This document shows, piece after piece, positions 17,662 through 23,763 of a stretch of 28,994 bases of DNA (the first letter of the stretch is position 1; each line of letters begins with the position of its first letter). The translations under genes and the position numbers were made by a program. Below the pieces are notes generated by a model. The model was given only the letters and a program-made list of their open reading frames with translations, searched no databases and was not told where the DNA came from. Source of the stretch: a virus; IMG/VR virus record IMGVR_UViG_3300027742_000031, positions 1-28,994 of that record. One strand, 5' to 3'.

Positions 17662-18394
17662 CTGATATATCCATCATTTTTTCAATCTCATCCAGGCGAG
17701 CAGCAATCTCAGTGAGCTCCTCAATCCTCAACATTGATGAAATACTACTGATAAACATTTGGGCGACATCTGGGGCAATCTTGCCGCGCGCCGCCTCGCT
17801 AATAATTTGGGCGGCTTGCTCGCTTGGGGTTGCTCCGGCCTTAAAATCAAACTGCACAACGGGCACGGTGGGCTTTGTGGGTAGCGCCCAGCCCAGCATG
17901 TCGCTTAACTGCTTAATAGATGAGTTGCTATCGTAAAGCTCTAATTTGGGGCCTTCTCTCGTGATAGATACCGATTTAATACAGGCCGCAATGTGACTTG
18001 GAATATCTTCAGCGTTTTTTACTGTCCAAACCGTTTGGTGGACAGGGTCGCCATTCTCGTCCTCGCCTACCTGTATATTCCTAAAGTCGCACACATCTTT
18101 CATTGTCACTTTAGCGGACTGCGTGAGGCGAACTAGGGCCTGTTCCTTGGTCATTACGGCGTTAGACTGAGCTTCTTCAATCAAAGAATCGTAAAAAGCC
18201 CTTACCTTAGACCGGCTTAGCATTACGCTTGCGGAATTGTCTTGCGCCCCAGGGGTTTTTGCTCGCCCGCCAGCTTCTATGTACGCCTGCCTCTGGGTCA
18301 TCCCAGAGACCAGATTAACAACGAATCTGCGCTGTAAGTCAGTCAGCCCTTTTGATAATTCAAGCTGCTCTTTCGAGAGTTTTTTAGCCTTCAT
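17654..18394 (-). CDS. terminase small subunit
   Basis: A 246-residue DNA-recognition subunit of the Terminase_2 (XtmA) type. Residues 15 to 60 form the typical opening (GLTDLQRRFVVNLVSGMTQRQAYIEAG followed by ASVMLSRSKVRAFYDSL, residues 16-42 and 55-71), a helix-turn-helix that binds pac DNA. Residues 80 to 170 contain the KEQALVRLTQ helix and a mixed region, and the C terminus has a helical oligomerisation segment (LTEIAARLDEIEKMM). It is longer than P22 gp3 (162) and of a different family, so this module is a mosaic. It begins eight bases after the Fn3-like gene. The pac site is probably inside or near this gene, but I cannot locate it. Confidence 0.9.
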   Translation of the reverse strand: MKAKKLSKEQLELSKGLTDLQRRFVVNLVSGMTQRQAYIEAGGRAKTPGAQDNSASVMLSRSKVRAFYDSLIEEAQSNAVMTKEQALVRLTQSAKVTMKDVCDFRNIQVGEDENGDPVHQTVWTVKNAEDIPSHIAACIKSVSITREGPKLELYDSNSSIKQLSDMLGWALPTKPTVPVVQFDFKAGATPSEQAAQIISEAARGKIAPDVAQMFISSISSMLRIEELTEIAARLDEIEKMMDISGG

Positions 18395-18402
18395 GAGTGA
18401 TG

Positions 18403-18834
18403 CTAGTTAATAACCACTTCACCAGAAAACATTATGGTTTTTGGAGGGTTGACCGGATTGATTTCTCTACTTATTTCATTCGATAGTTCGCTATGAATGC
18501 CATTCGTATCAGTTGTTATGCCTGCGATAAAATAATTGCCTGACTCTTTAAAGCCAAACTCGCTACATTCCACCTCTGTCGCACCGGTAACTTCTACCTG
18601 ATGCGTATAAACCCCAGGCTCCAGTCCAGCGTATATCGTGTAACTGCCTATTTCTTCGGGTTTCAGTGCGCTTCCGTCTTCGCGTTCAGTTGGTGCCTTC
18701 CAAGTGATTGGCCTGCAATCATCGCCAGGGGTAACCTTGATAACAATAGGCTCAATACTTATTGTTAAAACCGTTTCAGCACTCGCCAGCCCGGTAAGCG
18801 CCAGCAATAAAAACGCGAACATGAATTTTTTCAC
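18403..18834 (-). CDS. secreted Fn3-like protein between lysis and packaging genes
   Basis: I start this gene at GTG 18834: it overlaps the holin stop as GTGA, AAGGAAA precedes it, and it begins exactly at a signal peptide (MKKFMFAFLLLALTGLASA, cut before ETVLT). The longer reading from 18942 has no such support. The mature 124 residues look like one fibronectin type III domain: TWKAPTEREDGSALKPEEIGSYTIYAG is the classic B-C strand region (residues 46-73), followed by YTHQV and SGNYFIAGITTDTNGIHSELSNEI. Two cysteines could form a disulphide in the periplasm. It is coupled to the lysis genes, so it may act in the envelope late in infection, or modify the surface of the lysogen. Function unknown. 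Confidence 0.65.
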   Translation of the reverse strand: MKKFMFAFLLLALTGLASAETVLTISIEPIVIKVTPGDDCRPITWKAPTEREDGSALKPEEIGSYTIYAGLEPGVYTHQVEVTGATEVECSEFGFKESGNYFIAGITTDTNGIHSELSNEISREINPVNPPKTIMFSGEVVIN

Positions 18835-19064
18835 TTGTCTATTTCCTTTTTGTTTGCTTCGTTTTGGAGCTGAAGGCTCTTTATCTTGAAATATAAATTG
18901 GTGAGGTACGTTGCAGACCCTAGAAAAATACCAAACAACCAATACAGCTCTTGTGAAGTCATCCCAGACACCGTTAGTCCGCCGCTAATTCCGTATGAAG
19001 CCCAAGTTGTGATTCGCTCTAAAATCGGCTCATGGAAATCACTATCTACCAGCACTTTATTCAC
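18831..19064 (-). CDS. class II holin-like membrane protein
   Basis: I choose GTG 19064, which overlaps the upstream stop as GTGA and has AGGGG seven bases before it, over GTG 19082. The 77-residue product has two hydrophobic segments, WASYGISGGLTVSGM (about residues 21-35) and LYWLFGIFLGSATYLTNLYF (about 40-60), then a charged tail KIKSLQLQNEANKKEIDK. This matches small two-helix holins of the HP1/P21 type, which open the inner membrane and release or activate the endolysin at a set time. It sits at the far end of the lysis block rather than before the endolysin, which is less common. Confidence 0.7.
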   Translation of the reverse strand: MNKVLVDSDFHEPILERITTWASYGISGGLTVSGMTSQELYWLFGIFLGSATYLTNLYFKIKSLQLQNEANKKEIDK

Positions 19065-19333
19065 TCCGACACCCCTGCGCACTGCTCAAGAGAGATTATG
19101 TAAACCATGATGTTTTCCATATCAGAGGCCAGGAGTGTTGTGTAGCCGTTACTTGTCGTCGGCCTTTCGTTCAGCATTGGCTTTATCGCCAGGCATGGCC
19201 CCGTGGCCGCTGGCCTTGTCGCGCAGCCCGAAATGCTCAGCCATGGCAGCATCGTTATCAGCAGCAATGCGGCGATACTTTTCCTGAAGCTCTTTACTGG
19301 TTTTCTCGTCTTGCTTTTTTTTCTTATACTCAC
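19061..19333 (-). CDS. outer-membrane spanin-like lipoprotein (Rz1-like)
   Basis: The reading frame has a strongly basic start (RKKSKTRKPVKSFRKS), a hydrophobic segment (IAALLLITMLPWL) and a lipobox ISGC, so the mature product should be a lipoprotein beginning CATRPAATGP. Its Pro/Thr-rich early part is typical of Rz1-type o-spanins, which join the i-spanin to fuse inner and outer membranes at the last step of lysis. It overlaps the 79-residue gene (19149-19388) in another frame, the usual Rz/Rz1 arrangement. The start is uncertain: GTG 19333 or TTG 19345, neither with a clear ribosome site. The C-terminal half is not Pro-rich. Confidence 0.6.
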   Translation of the reverse strand: MSIRKKSKTRKPVKSFRKSIAALLLITMLPWLSISGCATRPAATGPCLAIKPMLNERPTTSNGYTTLLASDMENIMVYIISLEQCAGVSE

Positions 19334-19388
19334 GATAAGAGCCAAAAAGCTTAACCAGGCCTTGTATCAGGGCTATCCACGTCTTCAT
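19149..19388 (-). CDS. small amphipathic protein, possible i-spanin (Rz position)
   Basis: A 79-residue protein beginning MKTWIALIQGLVKLFGSYREYKKKK (residues 1-25), then a charged helical stretch (QDEKTSKELQEKYRRIAADNDAAMAEHF) and a Gly/Asp/Lys-rich tail. An o-spanin-like gene overlaps it in the +1 frame, so by position it should be the inner-membrane spanin. However, the hydrophobic part is only about 15 residues and the periplasmic helix is short compared with usual Rz proteins. It overlaps the end of the upstream gene by 38 bases. It could instead be an unrelated lysis accessory protein. Confidence 0.5.
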   Translation of the reverse strand: MKTWIALIQGLVKLFGSYREYKKKKQDEKTSKELQEKYRRIAADNDAAMAEHFGLRDKASGHGAMPGDKANAERKADDK

Positions 19389-19662
19389 ATTTTCGATACC
19401 CGTCCAATTTGTCTTTAAGCTTTTCCACTTTTTCAGCGTTTTCAGGCGTCACGTAGTCGTCGATAAAATCGATTTTGCTATAAATAAACTCGATCACTTC
19501 ATCCGGCTTACTGCCATGTTCAAACGTGTTTTCTGCAGTAGCACGAAACGCCATGATTCGTGGCAAAACACCGATTAAAAACGGCAGGATGATGACCGCA
19601 TAGCCCAAAGCCACGCTGGCAGCAGCAAGAAAATTATCTAAATAAGCGAGAAACTGTTCCAT
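19351..19662 (-). CDS. single-span membrane protein of the lysis block
   Basis: A 103-residue protein with a long hydrophobic segment at about residues 11-39 (FLAAASVALGYAVIILPFLI and onward) and then a charged, probably cytoplasmic or periplasmic, region (HGSKPDEVIEFIYSKIDFIDDYV, EKVEKLKDKLDGYRKYEDVD). It follows the endolysin gene by eight bases. It could be a second holin, an antiholin or a pinholin-like regulator, since phages often pair two small membrane proteins to set lysis time. The topology and role are inferred. Confidence 0.55.
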   Translation of the reverse strand: MEQFLAYLDNFLAAASVALGYAVIILPFLIGVLPRIMAFRATAENTFEHGSKPDEVIEFIYSKIDFIDDYVTPENAEKVEKLKDKLDGYRKYEDVDSPDTRPG

Positions 19663-19670
19663 TTTTTATC

Positions 19671-20078
19671 CTATGGGTTAAATACTTTAATTCGTTGGCA
19701 ATTACGCACATCAAAATGGAGCCAGCTAACATTGCCTTCTACGCACGTAATAAGAGGAAATGAGCCTGGATTATCCAATATGTCCTGCCTGACCTCTTCC
19801 GCCTTGATGTTCTCAAACGTCATATCTAAAGCCCGGCCAAACTTATGCTGGCTAAGCGTGGCACCGACATCGCAGCCCATCGGCCGCCACCCGCGATATT
19901 GATTTTTGCCACCAAAATTCCAGTCATTTACCGTTGCGGGGCCGTATCGTGAACGTAGCGCATCGGCGGTAATCAATACCCGCTCGTCCATTAAGCCCTT
20001 TAAAATCCCTTGGTGGTAATTGTCATACGTGTACTTTGGTACTAGCTCGAAATAACTAAAATACTTTGGTGTGTACAT
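19671..20078 (-). CDS. endolysin, M15-family peptidase
   Basis: A 135-residue zinc peptidase of the M15 (VanY/L-Ala-D-Glu peptidase) type that cuts cross-linking peptides of the cell wall. The zinc site is visible: H78 and D85 in SQHKFGRALD and H121 in WLHFDVR. The residue pattern RPMGCDVGATLSQHKFGRALD is typical of compact phage enzymes that consist of the catalytic domain only. There is no signal peptide, so it needs the holin to reach the wall. It is the first gene after the proposed late promoter and tR' terminator, as lysis genes are in lambdoid phages. Confidence 0.85.
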   Translation of the reverse strand: MYTPKYFSYFELVPKYTYDNYHQGILKGLMDERVLITADALRSRYGPATVNDWNFGGKNQYRGWRPMGCDVGATLSQHKFGRALDMTFENIKAEEVRQDILDNPGSFPLITCVEGNVSWLHFDVRNCQRIKVFNP

Positions 20079-20111
20079 TTTTAGCTATCCAGAGCATTGA
20101 ATTTCAGGCAT

Positions 20112-20141
20112 AAAAAAAGGCCCACCGAAGTGAGCCTTTTT
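20112..20141 (-). terminator. intrinsic terminator at the head of the late operon (tR'-like)
   Basis: A stem made of AAAAAGGC with GCCTTTTT plus an inner CAC/GTG (20114-20125 and 20130-20141), with one mismatch, ends on the minus strand in a run of seven Ts (20118-20112). It lies between the proposed late promoter and the endolysin start, just where lambdoid phages place the terminator that Q overrides. Bases 20105-20122 repeat exactly at 2268-2285. Confidence 0.8.
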
Positions 20142-20180
20142 GAGGGAGCAACCATGTTAGTGAGCAACTCTAACTCTGCC

Positions 20181-20209
20181 AGTATTCACGGGTTTTTGTC
20201 CGTACACAA
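20181..20209 (-). promoter_or_regulatory. candidate late promoter and Q-response region
   Basis: On the minus strand TTGTGT (20209-20204) and AATACT (20186-20181) are spaced by 17 bases, and would start transcription near 20174, about 35 bases before the terminator stem. The match to consensus is moderate. The hexamers overlap the end of the Q-like gene. GTTGCTC occurs twice just downstream (20168-20162 and 20152-20146) and could be part of a Q-binding or pause site. The case rests on position after Q and before terminator and endolysin. Confidence 0.45.
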
Positions 20210-20572
20210 CTTTTTTCCTAATAAAATGCCATCTATTTTGCAGACCGCCTGATCCTTGATGTTTTTGGTTGTTGTTTTGCCGCGCCCAAGCTGCTTGGCG
20301 ATGGATCGAATATCCATGCGAATCAAAAAATAATTCACCAAAATTTCATTTAGCAGGGCATCTGAATTTTTTATAGCTGATACTGCAGAATCAACATCAA
20401 GCGCATCTTTGTGGCTAATAGAAGATGGCGGCATTATGCGCCTGCGCGCCATTTCTTTAGCAAAAGATGTTTCTGACGGGTAGCTTAGCGATACACCTGG
20501 GTTTTCTCTGGCCCACTGCCCCCATTCAAAAAGCAATTCCTCGGTAGTTTCTTTGGTTGTCGAAATTTCCAT
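20186..20572 (-). CDS. late antiterminator, phage Q-type (PF06530-like)
   Basis: A 128-residue regulator. The N-terminal motif LLFEWGQWARENPGVSLSYPS matches the opening of the antitermination Q family found in lambdoid phages (LL-WG-W-R followed by YPS). The middle has DALDVDSAVSAIK, and the C-terminal half (LVNYFLIRMDIRSIAKQLGRGKTTTKNIKDQAV, about residues 81-113) is a helix-turn-helix like that of sigma region 4. Q binds DNA at the late promoter, joins paused RNA polymerase and lets it pass downstream terminators. It is the last gene of the early right operon, directly before the late promoter and terminator described here. Confidence 0.8.
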   Translation of the reverse strand: MEISTTKETTEELLFEWGQWARENPGVSLSYPSETSFAKEMARRRIMPPSSISHKDALDVDSAVSAIKNSDALLNEILVNYFLIRMDIRSIAKQLGRGKTTTKNIKDQAVCKIDGILLGKKLCTDKNP

Positions 20573-20575
20573 TCG

Positions 20576-20869
20576 CTACCCCCTGTATAATGGGTGATTC
20601 CGCTTTAAATGGTCGGGGCGCGCAAGCATTTGTTCTGCAGGGCTGACATAGTGCTTTTTAGGTCGATCTCCCCGCTTTTTAGATGCGCATCCGCAAGAGG
20701 TGTAAATTTTATTGCATAAATTATACAAAGTTACCTCTGCTTCACTCCCGCATTTGCATTTACACAAACATTTTACGCCACCCAGCTTTCCGATCTTGAA
20801 TGATAAAACCTCAAGAAATCCGAATTGCTCCCCAATCAAATCATCTTTATCGACTTCGCCTACATACAT
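20576..20869 (-). CDS. small zinc-ribbon-like protein of the nin region
   Basis: A 97-residue protein with the pattern LIGEQFGFLEVLSF, then CLCKCKCGSEAEVTLYNL and TSCGCASKKRG. This is the widespread phage pattern G-FG-L-VL ... W-C-CDCG ... SCGC, which has four or more cysteines likely to bind zinc and often accompanies homing-endonuclease-type DNA-binding domains. Here it stands alone with a basic C-terminal tail (KKRGDRPKKHYVSPAEQM). It may bind DNA; no enzyme domain is present. It is translated from an ATG inside the end of the previous gene and ends three bases before Q. Confidence 0.6.
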   Translation of the reverse strand: MYVGEVDKDDLIGEQFGFLEVLSFKIGKLGGVKCLCKCKCGSEAEVTLYNLCNKIYTSCGCASKKRGDRPKKHYVSPAEQMLARPDHLKRNHPLYRG

Positions 20870-21084
20870 TGCTCGCGCTCCTTTGCTGCTTTTCGCTCAC
20901 TAATAAACTTTTCCGCATCTGGCTCCGTCACGAACCATTGGCCAAGGGCGGTCTTACATCTATGCGTGCCGGACGTTCCGCCGCCCTCAGAAAGCCTGGC
21001 TATGCGGCTTGGCGTAAAACCACGGACTTTGATTTTTTGTATCTCATCGTTGAAATTACCAACCCGGTACAAGTGAATGCTCAT
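20860..21084 (-). CDS. small hypothetical protein downstream of ninG
   Basis: A 74-residue basic protein whose ATG overlaps the ninG stop as ATGA. It contains a region SRIARLSEGGGTSGTHRCKTALGQWFVTEPDAEKFI (residues 26-61) that looks like a compact alpha-beta fold, then a charged helix ERKAAKEREQ. I do not recognise it. Overlaps on both sides show that it belongs to the operon. Confidence 0.55.
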   Translation of the reverse strand: MSIHLYRVGNFNDEIQKIKVRGFTPSRIARLSEGGGTSGTHRCKTALGQWFVTEPDAEKFISERKAAKEREQCM

Positions 21085-21737
21085 GATGCCCCCTTGGTCT
21101 TCTCGTTACGCTTAACCTGAACCCGATATTTTTTGTTAAAAATGCGCTTTATTCGTCGATAATAATCAGCATCAAATTTTCTTATGTCGTTGTTATTCTT
21201 TAGCCAGTCAACTTTCTCTTGTCCTATTTTGGCTATGAGATTAACTTCGTATTGCGCATCAACGGTCGCGGCTTTAGCGGAGAACTTGCCGCCTCCGCCG
21301 TTGCATGACTTGCACTGCTTGTGGACGTTAAATACGTTAAACCGAAGCTGAGGCTTTGCCCCGCGTGATTTAAAGTGACCTGCGTCCCAGCATCCACCAA
21401 CTTTCCAGCCTTGCGTGGCCTCGATTTCTTCTTTGGATTTGCCGCAACTAATACACGGCTCAAAATAATCCCTGGCTCTGATCCATTTATTGAAAGATGC
21501 TTGGGCCTCGGCTTGTAATTGCCTGTCTGTCTTGATGGCTTCCTTCTGCTCTCTGTGCTGCTGCCTGAGCTGCTTATCTCTTTTTGCCTTGTCTCGTTCT
21601 GCCTTTTTTTTCTGCGCAGACTGGGCGAACAGTACAGCGTGATCCATAGTGCAAAATCGGCCCCTCGGCAGCTTTATCATTGCCTCGCGCCGAAACCATT
21701 CTTTGCACTGCTTGCACTCCAGCTTGCTTGCCATCAT
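21081..21737 (-). CDS. ninG: NinG (Rap) recombination protein
   Basis: A 218-residue NinG family protein. In lambda, NinG (Rap) is a Holliday-junction endonuclease that helps phage recombination. Visible marks are the N-terminal zinc site CKQCKEWF with a later cysteine (RGRFCT), a long charged coiled coil (residues 40-75), then CISCGKSKEEIEATQGWKVGGCWDAGHFKSRG (residues 93-124) and HKQCKSCNGGGG, the conserved Cys/His core, and a C-terminal basic region (YYRRIKRIFNKKYRVQVKR). Its ATG overlaps the previous stop as ATGA. Length and motif order fit the family. Confidence 0.9.
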   Translation of the reverse strand: MMASKLECKQCKEWFRREAMIKLPRGRFCTMDHAVLFAQSAQKKKAERDKAKRDKQLRQQHREQKEAIKTDRQLQAEAQASFNKWIRARDYFEPCISCGKSKEEIEATQGWKVGGCWDAGHFKSRGAKPQLRFNVFNVHKQCKSCNGGGGKFSAKAATVDAQYEVNLIAKIGQEKVDWLKNNNDIRKFDADYYRRIKRIFNKKYRVQVKRNEKTKGAS

Positions 21738-22204
21738 TCCCCGTTATGCTCTCGCTGCAATTTCGCAAACTCGCCTTTGCTTTCTAATATCAGTCCATCT
21801 TCTGCAGCAAGCATTTGCAGCCAGGTTAAAACTAGAAACATTTCGCCCTTTTTCCAGTCGGCCGAGCTCGTGTAATCCTTTTTTGTTTCGCCGGTGAATG
21901 GATTAATAACCTCATGAACCATCCACCCGTAACAATGAGGATGCGACGAAGTGAACCGCTTTTTAACGATCCGCTTCATGCCAACCAATAACCCTTTGGA
22001 GACTTCTTTTTTCGTAATGCTTGCGCAGTATGCGGCGTACTCAGTGCACCAGACATGAAATAGCGCATTTTGATTTAACGATCTATCAGCGCCGATACGC
22101 GGAGCGCTGAACGTTAAATACCTGTGCTTGCTAAACAGCTTCTCGACATTCTTATTGAATGCCAAGAGGCTAGGAGCGCTGTTTATTGTGAAGTTTTCGG
22201 TCAT
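21734..22204 (-). CDS. NinB-like recombination protein
   Basis: A 156-residue protein placed directly upstream of ninG, where lambdoid phages carry NinB (Orf), a single-strand DNA binding recombination mediator. RYLTFSAPRIGADRSLNQNALFHVW resembles the R-L-QNALF core of NinB. The remaining sequence, with WMVHEVINPFTGETKKDY and a C-terminal helix (MFLVLTWLQMLAAEDGLIL), is not clearly like lambda NinB, so this may be a distant member or a functional substitute. It overlaps both neighbours by ATGA. Confidence 0.5.
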   Translation of the reverse strand: MTENFTINSAPSLLAFNKNVEKLFSKHRYLTFSAPRIGADRSLNQNALFHVWCTEYAAYCASITKKEVSKGLLVGMKRIVKKRFTSSHPHCYGWMVHEVINPFTGETKKDYTSSADWKKGEMFLVLTWLQMLAAEDGLILESKGEFAKLQREHNGE

Positions 22205-22872
22205 TTCTTGTTTATTGCCAAGCTGTGCACCACCTGCTTAAACAGGTAATCCTTTGCTTTTTGCTCTGGCGGCAACTCGTGATACTCCACGCAACACGGG
22301 TGAGTTTTAGCTTCAGGATTCTTTATTTCACCGTAAACCCACCCGGCTTCTCGCTTTTCTTTGAGCCAATTATCATGGCTTGAACTTGGGCTGGCGTCAG
22401 GATTGGCAAGGTGAAACTTAACGCCGTTAATTGCAGATTCCCGCTGCCATTCTGGGGCCTCGCTCCATGAGGGTTGGGAAGCGTCCCCGTAGGCAAGGCA
22501 GAAGGCGGCATTAATCTCGTGTGCCACCTTGGCGATCTTCTCTGCTGTGCTTACAAAAGGCGAGAATTTGAGTCGGTAGCCTTCTAACTCCCATAGCTTT
22601 TTTTGTGCCTTGTACTCAGCATCAATGATCGCGTATTTGCGACCAAGCTCTTCATTGAAATTGGTCGGATCAACGCAGGCAGTTTGCCCGATAGACAGAG
22701 TGAATCCATCAAGCATTGCGGTAGCCTGTGTCGTTGTCGTGCCTTCCACAACGTGAACTTTGTATTGAACGCGAGCCATTAGCGCTTCTATAGCCTCAAG
22801 CGTTATGCGTGGCGCAGTAAGTCCAAGTGTTACGATTTCATTTTCCATTTTCTCGTCGGTGGTTTCTAGCAT
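22201..22872 (-). CDS. Gp49-like / RyR-domain fusion protein
   Basis: A 223-residue protein with two recognisable parts. Residues 24 to 100 (LEAIEALMARVQYKVHVVEGTTTTQATAMLDGFTLSIGQTACVDPTNFNEELGRKYA, cited by span) match the phage N4 gp49 / Sf6 gene 66 family. Residues 116 to 218 match the RyR domain named after ryanodine receptors: WSEAPEWQRESAINGVKFHLANP, then HDNWLKEKREAGWVYG, then HPCCVEYHELPPEQKAKDYLF. RyR domains in phages and bacteria are thought to bind small nucleotide-like ligands, but no function is settled. It starts after GAGGA at ATG 22872; it is the first gene of the nin-like block and is linked by ATGA to the NinB-like gene. Confidence 0.78.
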   Translation of the reverse strand: MLETTDEKMENEIVTLGLTAPRITLEAIEALMARVQYKVHVVEGTTTTQATAMLDGFTLSIGQTACVDPTNFNEELGRKYAIIDAEYKAQKKLWELEGYRLKFSPFVSTAEKIAKVAHEINAAFCLAYGDASQPSWSEAPEWQRESAINGVKFHLANPDASPSSSHDNWLKEKREAGWVYGEIKNPEAKTHPCCVEYHELPPEQKAKDYLFKQVVHSLAINKK

Positions 22873-22947
22873 TTCGGTATTCCTCTTGGTTTAATTAATT
22901 ACGTTTAATAGTGCCGTTAAAAACATCTAATCTTGACCCCATATCTA

Positions 22948-22965
22948 TTTCGTGGCGTCACGAAA
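22948..22965. other. small perfect hairpin between dnaC-like and Gp49-RyR genes
   Basis: TTTCGTG (22948-22954) pairs with CACGAAA (22959-22965) around a four-base loop, in the 104-base gap between two early genes. No T-run follows on the minus strand, so it is not an obvious terminator. It could be an operator, an RNA stem or a processing site. Confidence 0.4.
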
Positions 22966-22976
22966 ATGATAAAGCG

Positions 22977-23762
22977 TTACTTTCTCCCGCTCTCGCCATC
23001 GAGTACAAAAAGCTCTCCTCCGCCTTGTCTCAATCTATCCACCACCCTATCCCCGATAAACTCGGAAATCTTATTCATTGGCTGATTTGAGATTAAAACC
23101 GTGGGCAAGGCGTTTTCATATCGGCCATCGATAACATCAAAAATAAACATTTTCTCTGTGTCAGATCCAAACTGAACGCCCACTTCATCGATCACCAAAA
23201 GATCTAGCTGGGTGTATTTCTCGATGATTTCTTTTTCTGTTTGCTCGTTGTTTCTGTTCCAGGTGGCTTTTAGGCTCCGAATCAAATCAATGCATTTGAT
23301 AATCTCGCACTGCTTTCGCTCGACAATCGAATTAATTAAAGCGCTTGCCATCATGGTTTTACCGGTGCCGACTCCGCCGGTTATGATTACGCTGTTTGAA
23401 GCTGTTCCGGCCATAATTTCTGATGAATACACTCTCAGGTAATCAATGGCCCGAGCTTGTTGCGCGCTACAGGGGGCCAAGTTGTCAAGCGAAGCATCAA
23501 AGTATCGGTTGGATATGCCAGAGTTATGCTTGCGCGTTTTAAAGCTCATGGCGGCCCTTAGCTTTCGATCTGCCTTGGCTTTTTCGTCCCGCTCAACCTT
23601 TAAAATCTCGTAGCATTTTTCGCAGTTATCGAACTCGAGAAATTTATCGATAACTTGCGTTGATCGACTTGAGTACTCGCCGTGAATCTCGCAGGTGAGA
23701 ATTTTTGGCTCAGGCTTGGCGCTCAAAAAATTATTATTGGATTTCAGGATGTGATTAAACAT
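22977..23762 (-). CDS. DnaC/IstB-type AAA+ helicase loader
   Basis: A 261-residue replication protein that probably loads the host DnaB helicase at the phage origin, the job of P in lambda. Walker A is GGVGTGKT (129-136), Walker B LLVIDE (188-193), a sensor I strand is LISNQ (223-227), and GDRVVDRLRQGG near residue 237 carries the arginine finger region. A likely zinc site lies before it: C24-x2-H27 and C47-x2-C50, as in several phage DnaC proteins. The ATG follows the stop of the DUF1376 gene by one base, so initiator and loader are coupled. Confidence 0.88.
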   Translation of the reverse strand: MFNHILKSNNNFLSAKPEPKILTCEIHGEYSSRSTQVIDKFLEFDNCEKCYEILKVERDEKAKADRKLRAAMSFKTRKHNSGISNRYFDASLDNLAPCSAQQARAIDYLRVYSSEIMAGTASNSVIITGGVGTGKTMMASALINSIVERKQCEIIKCIDLIRSLKATWNRNNEQTEKEIIEKYTQLDLLVIDEVGVQFGSDTEKMFIFDVIDGRYENALPTVLISNQPMNKISEFIGDRVVDRLRQGGGELFVLDGESGRK

Positions 23763-23763
23763 T

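Noticed and set aside
18835-18942. Longer start for the secreted Fn3-like gene
   Set aside because: It would place 36 residues before the signal peptide and overlap the holin gene; GTG 18834 has a ribosome site and a GTGA coupling.
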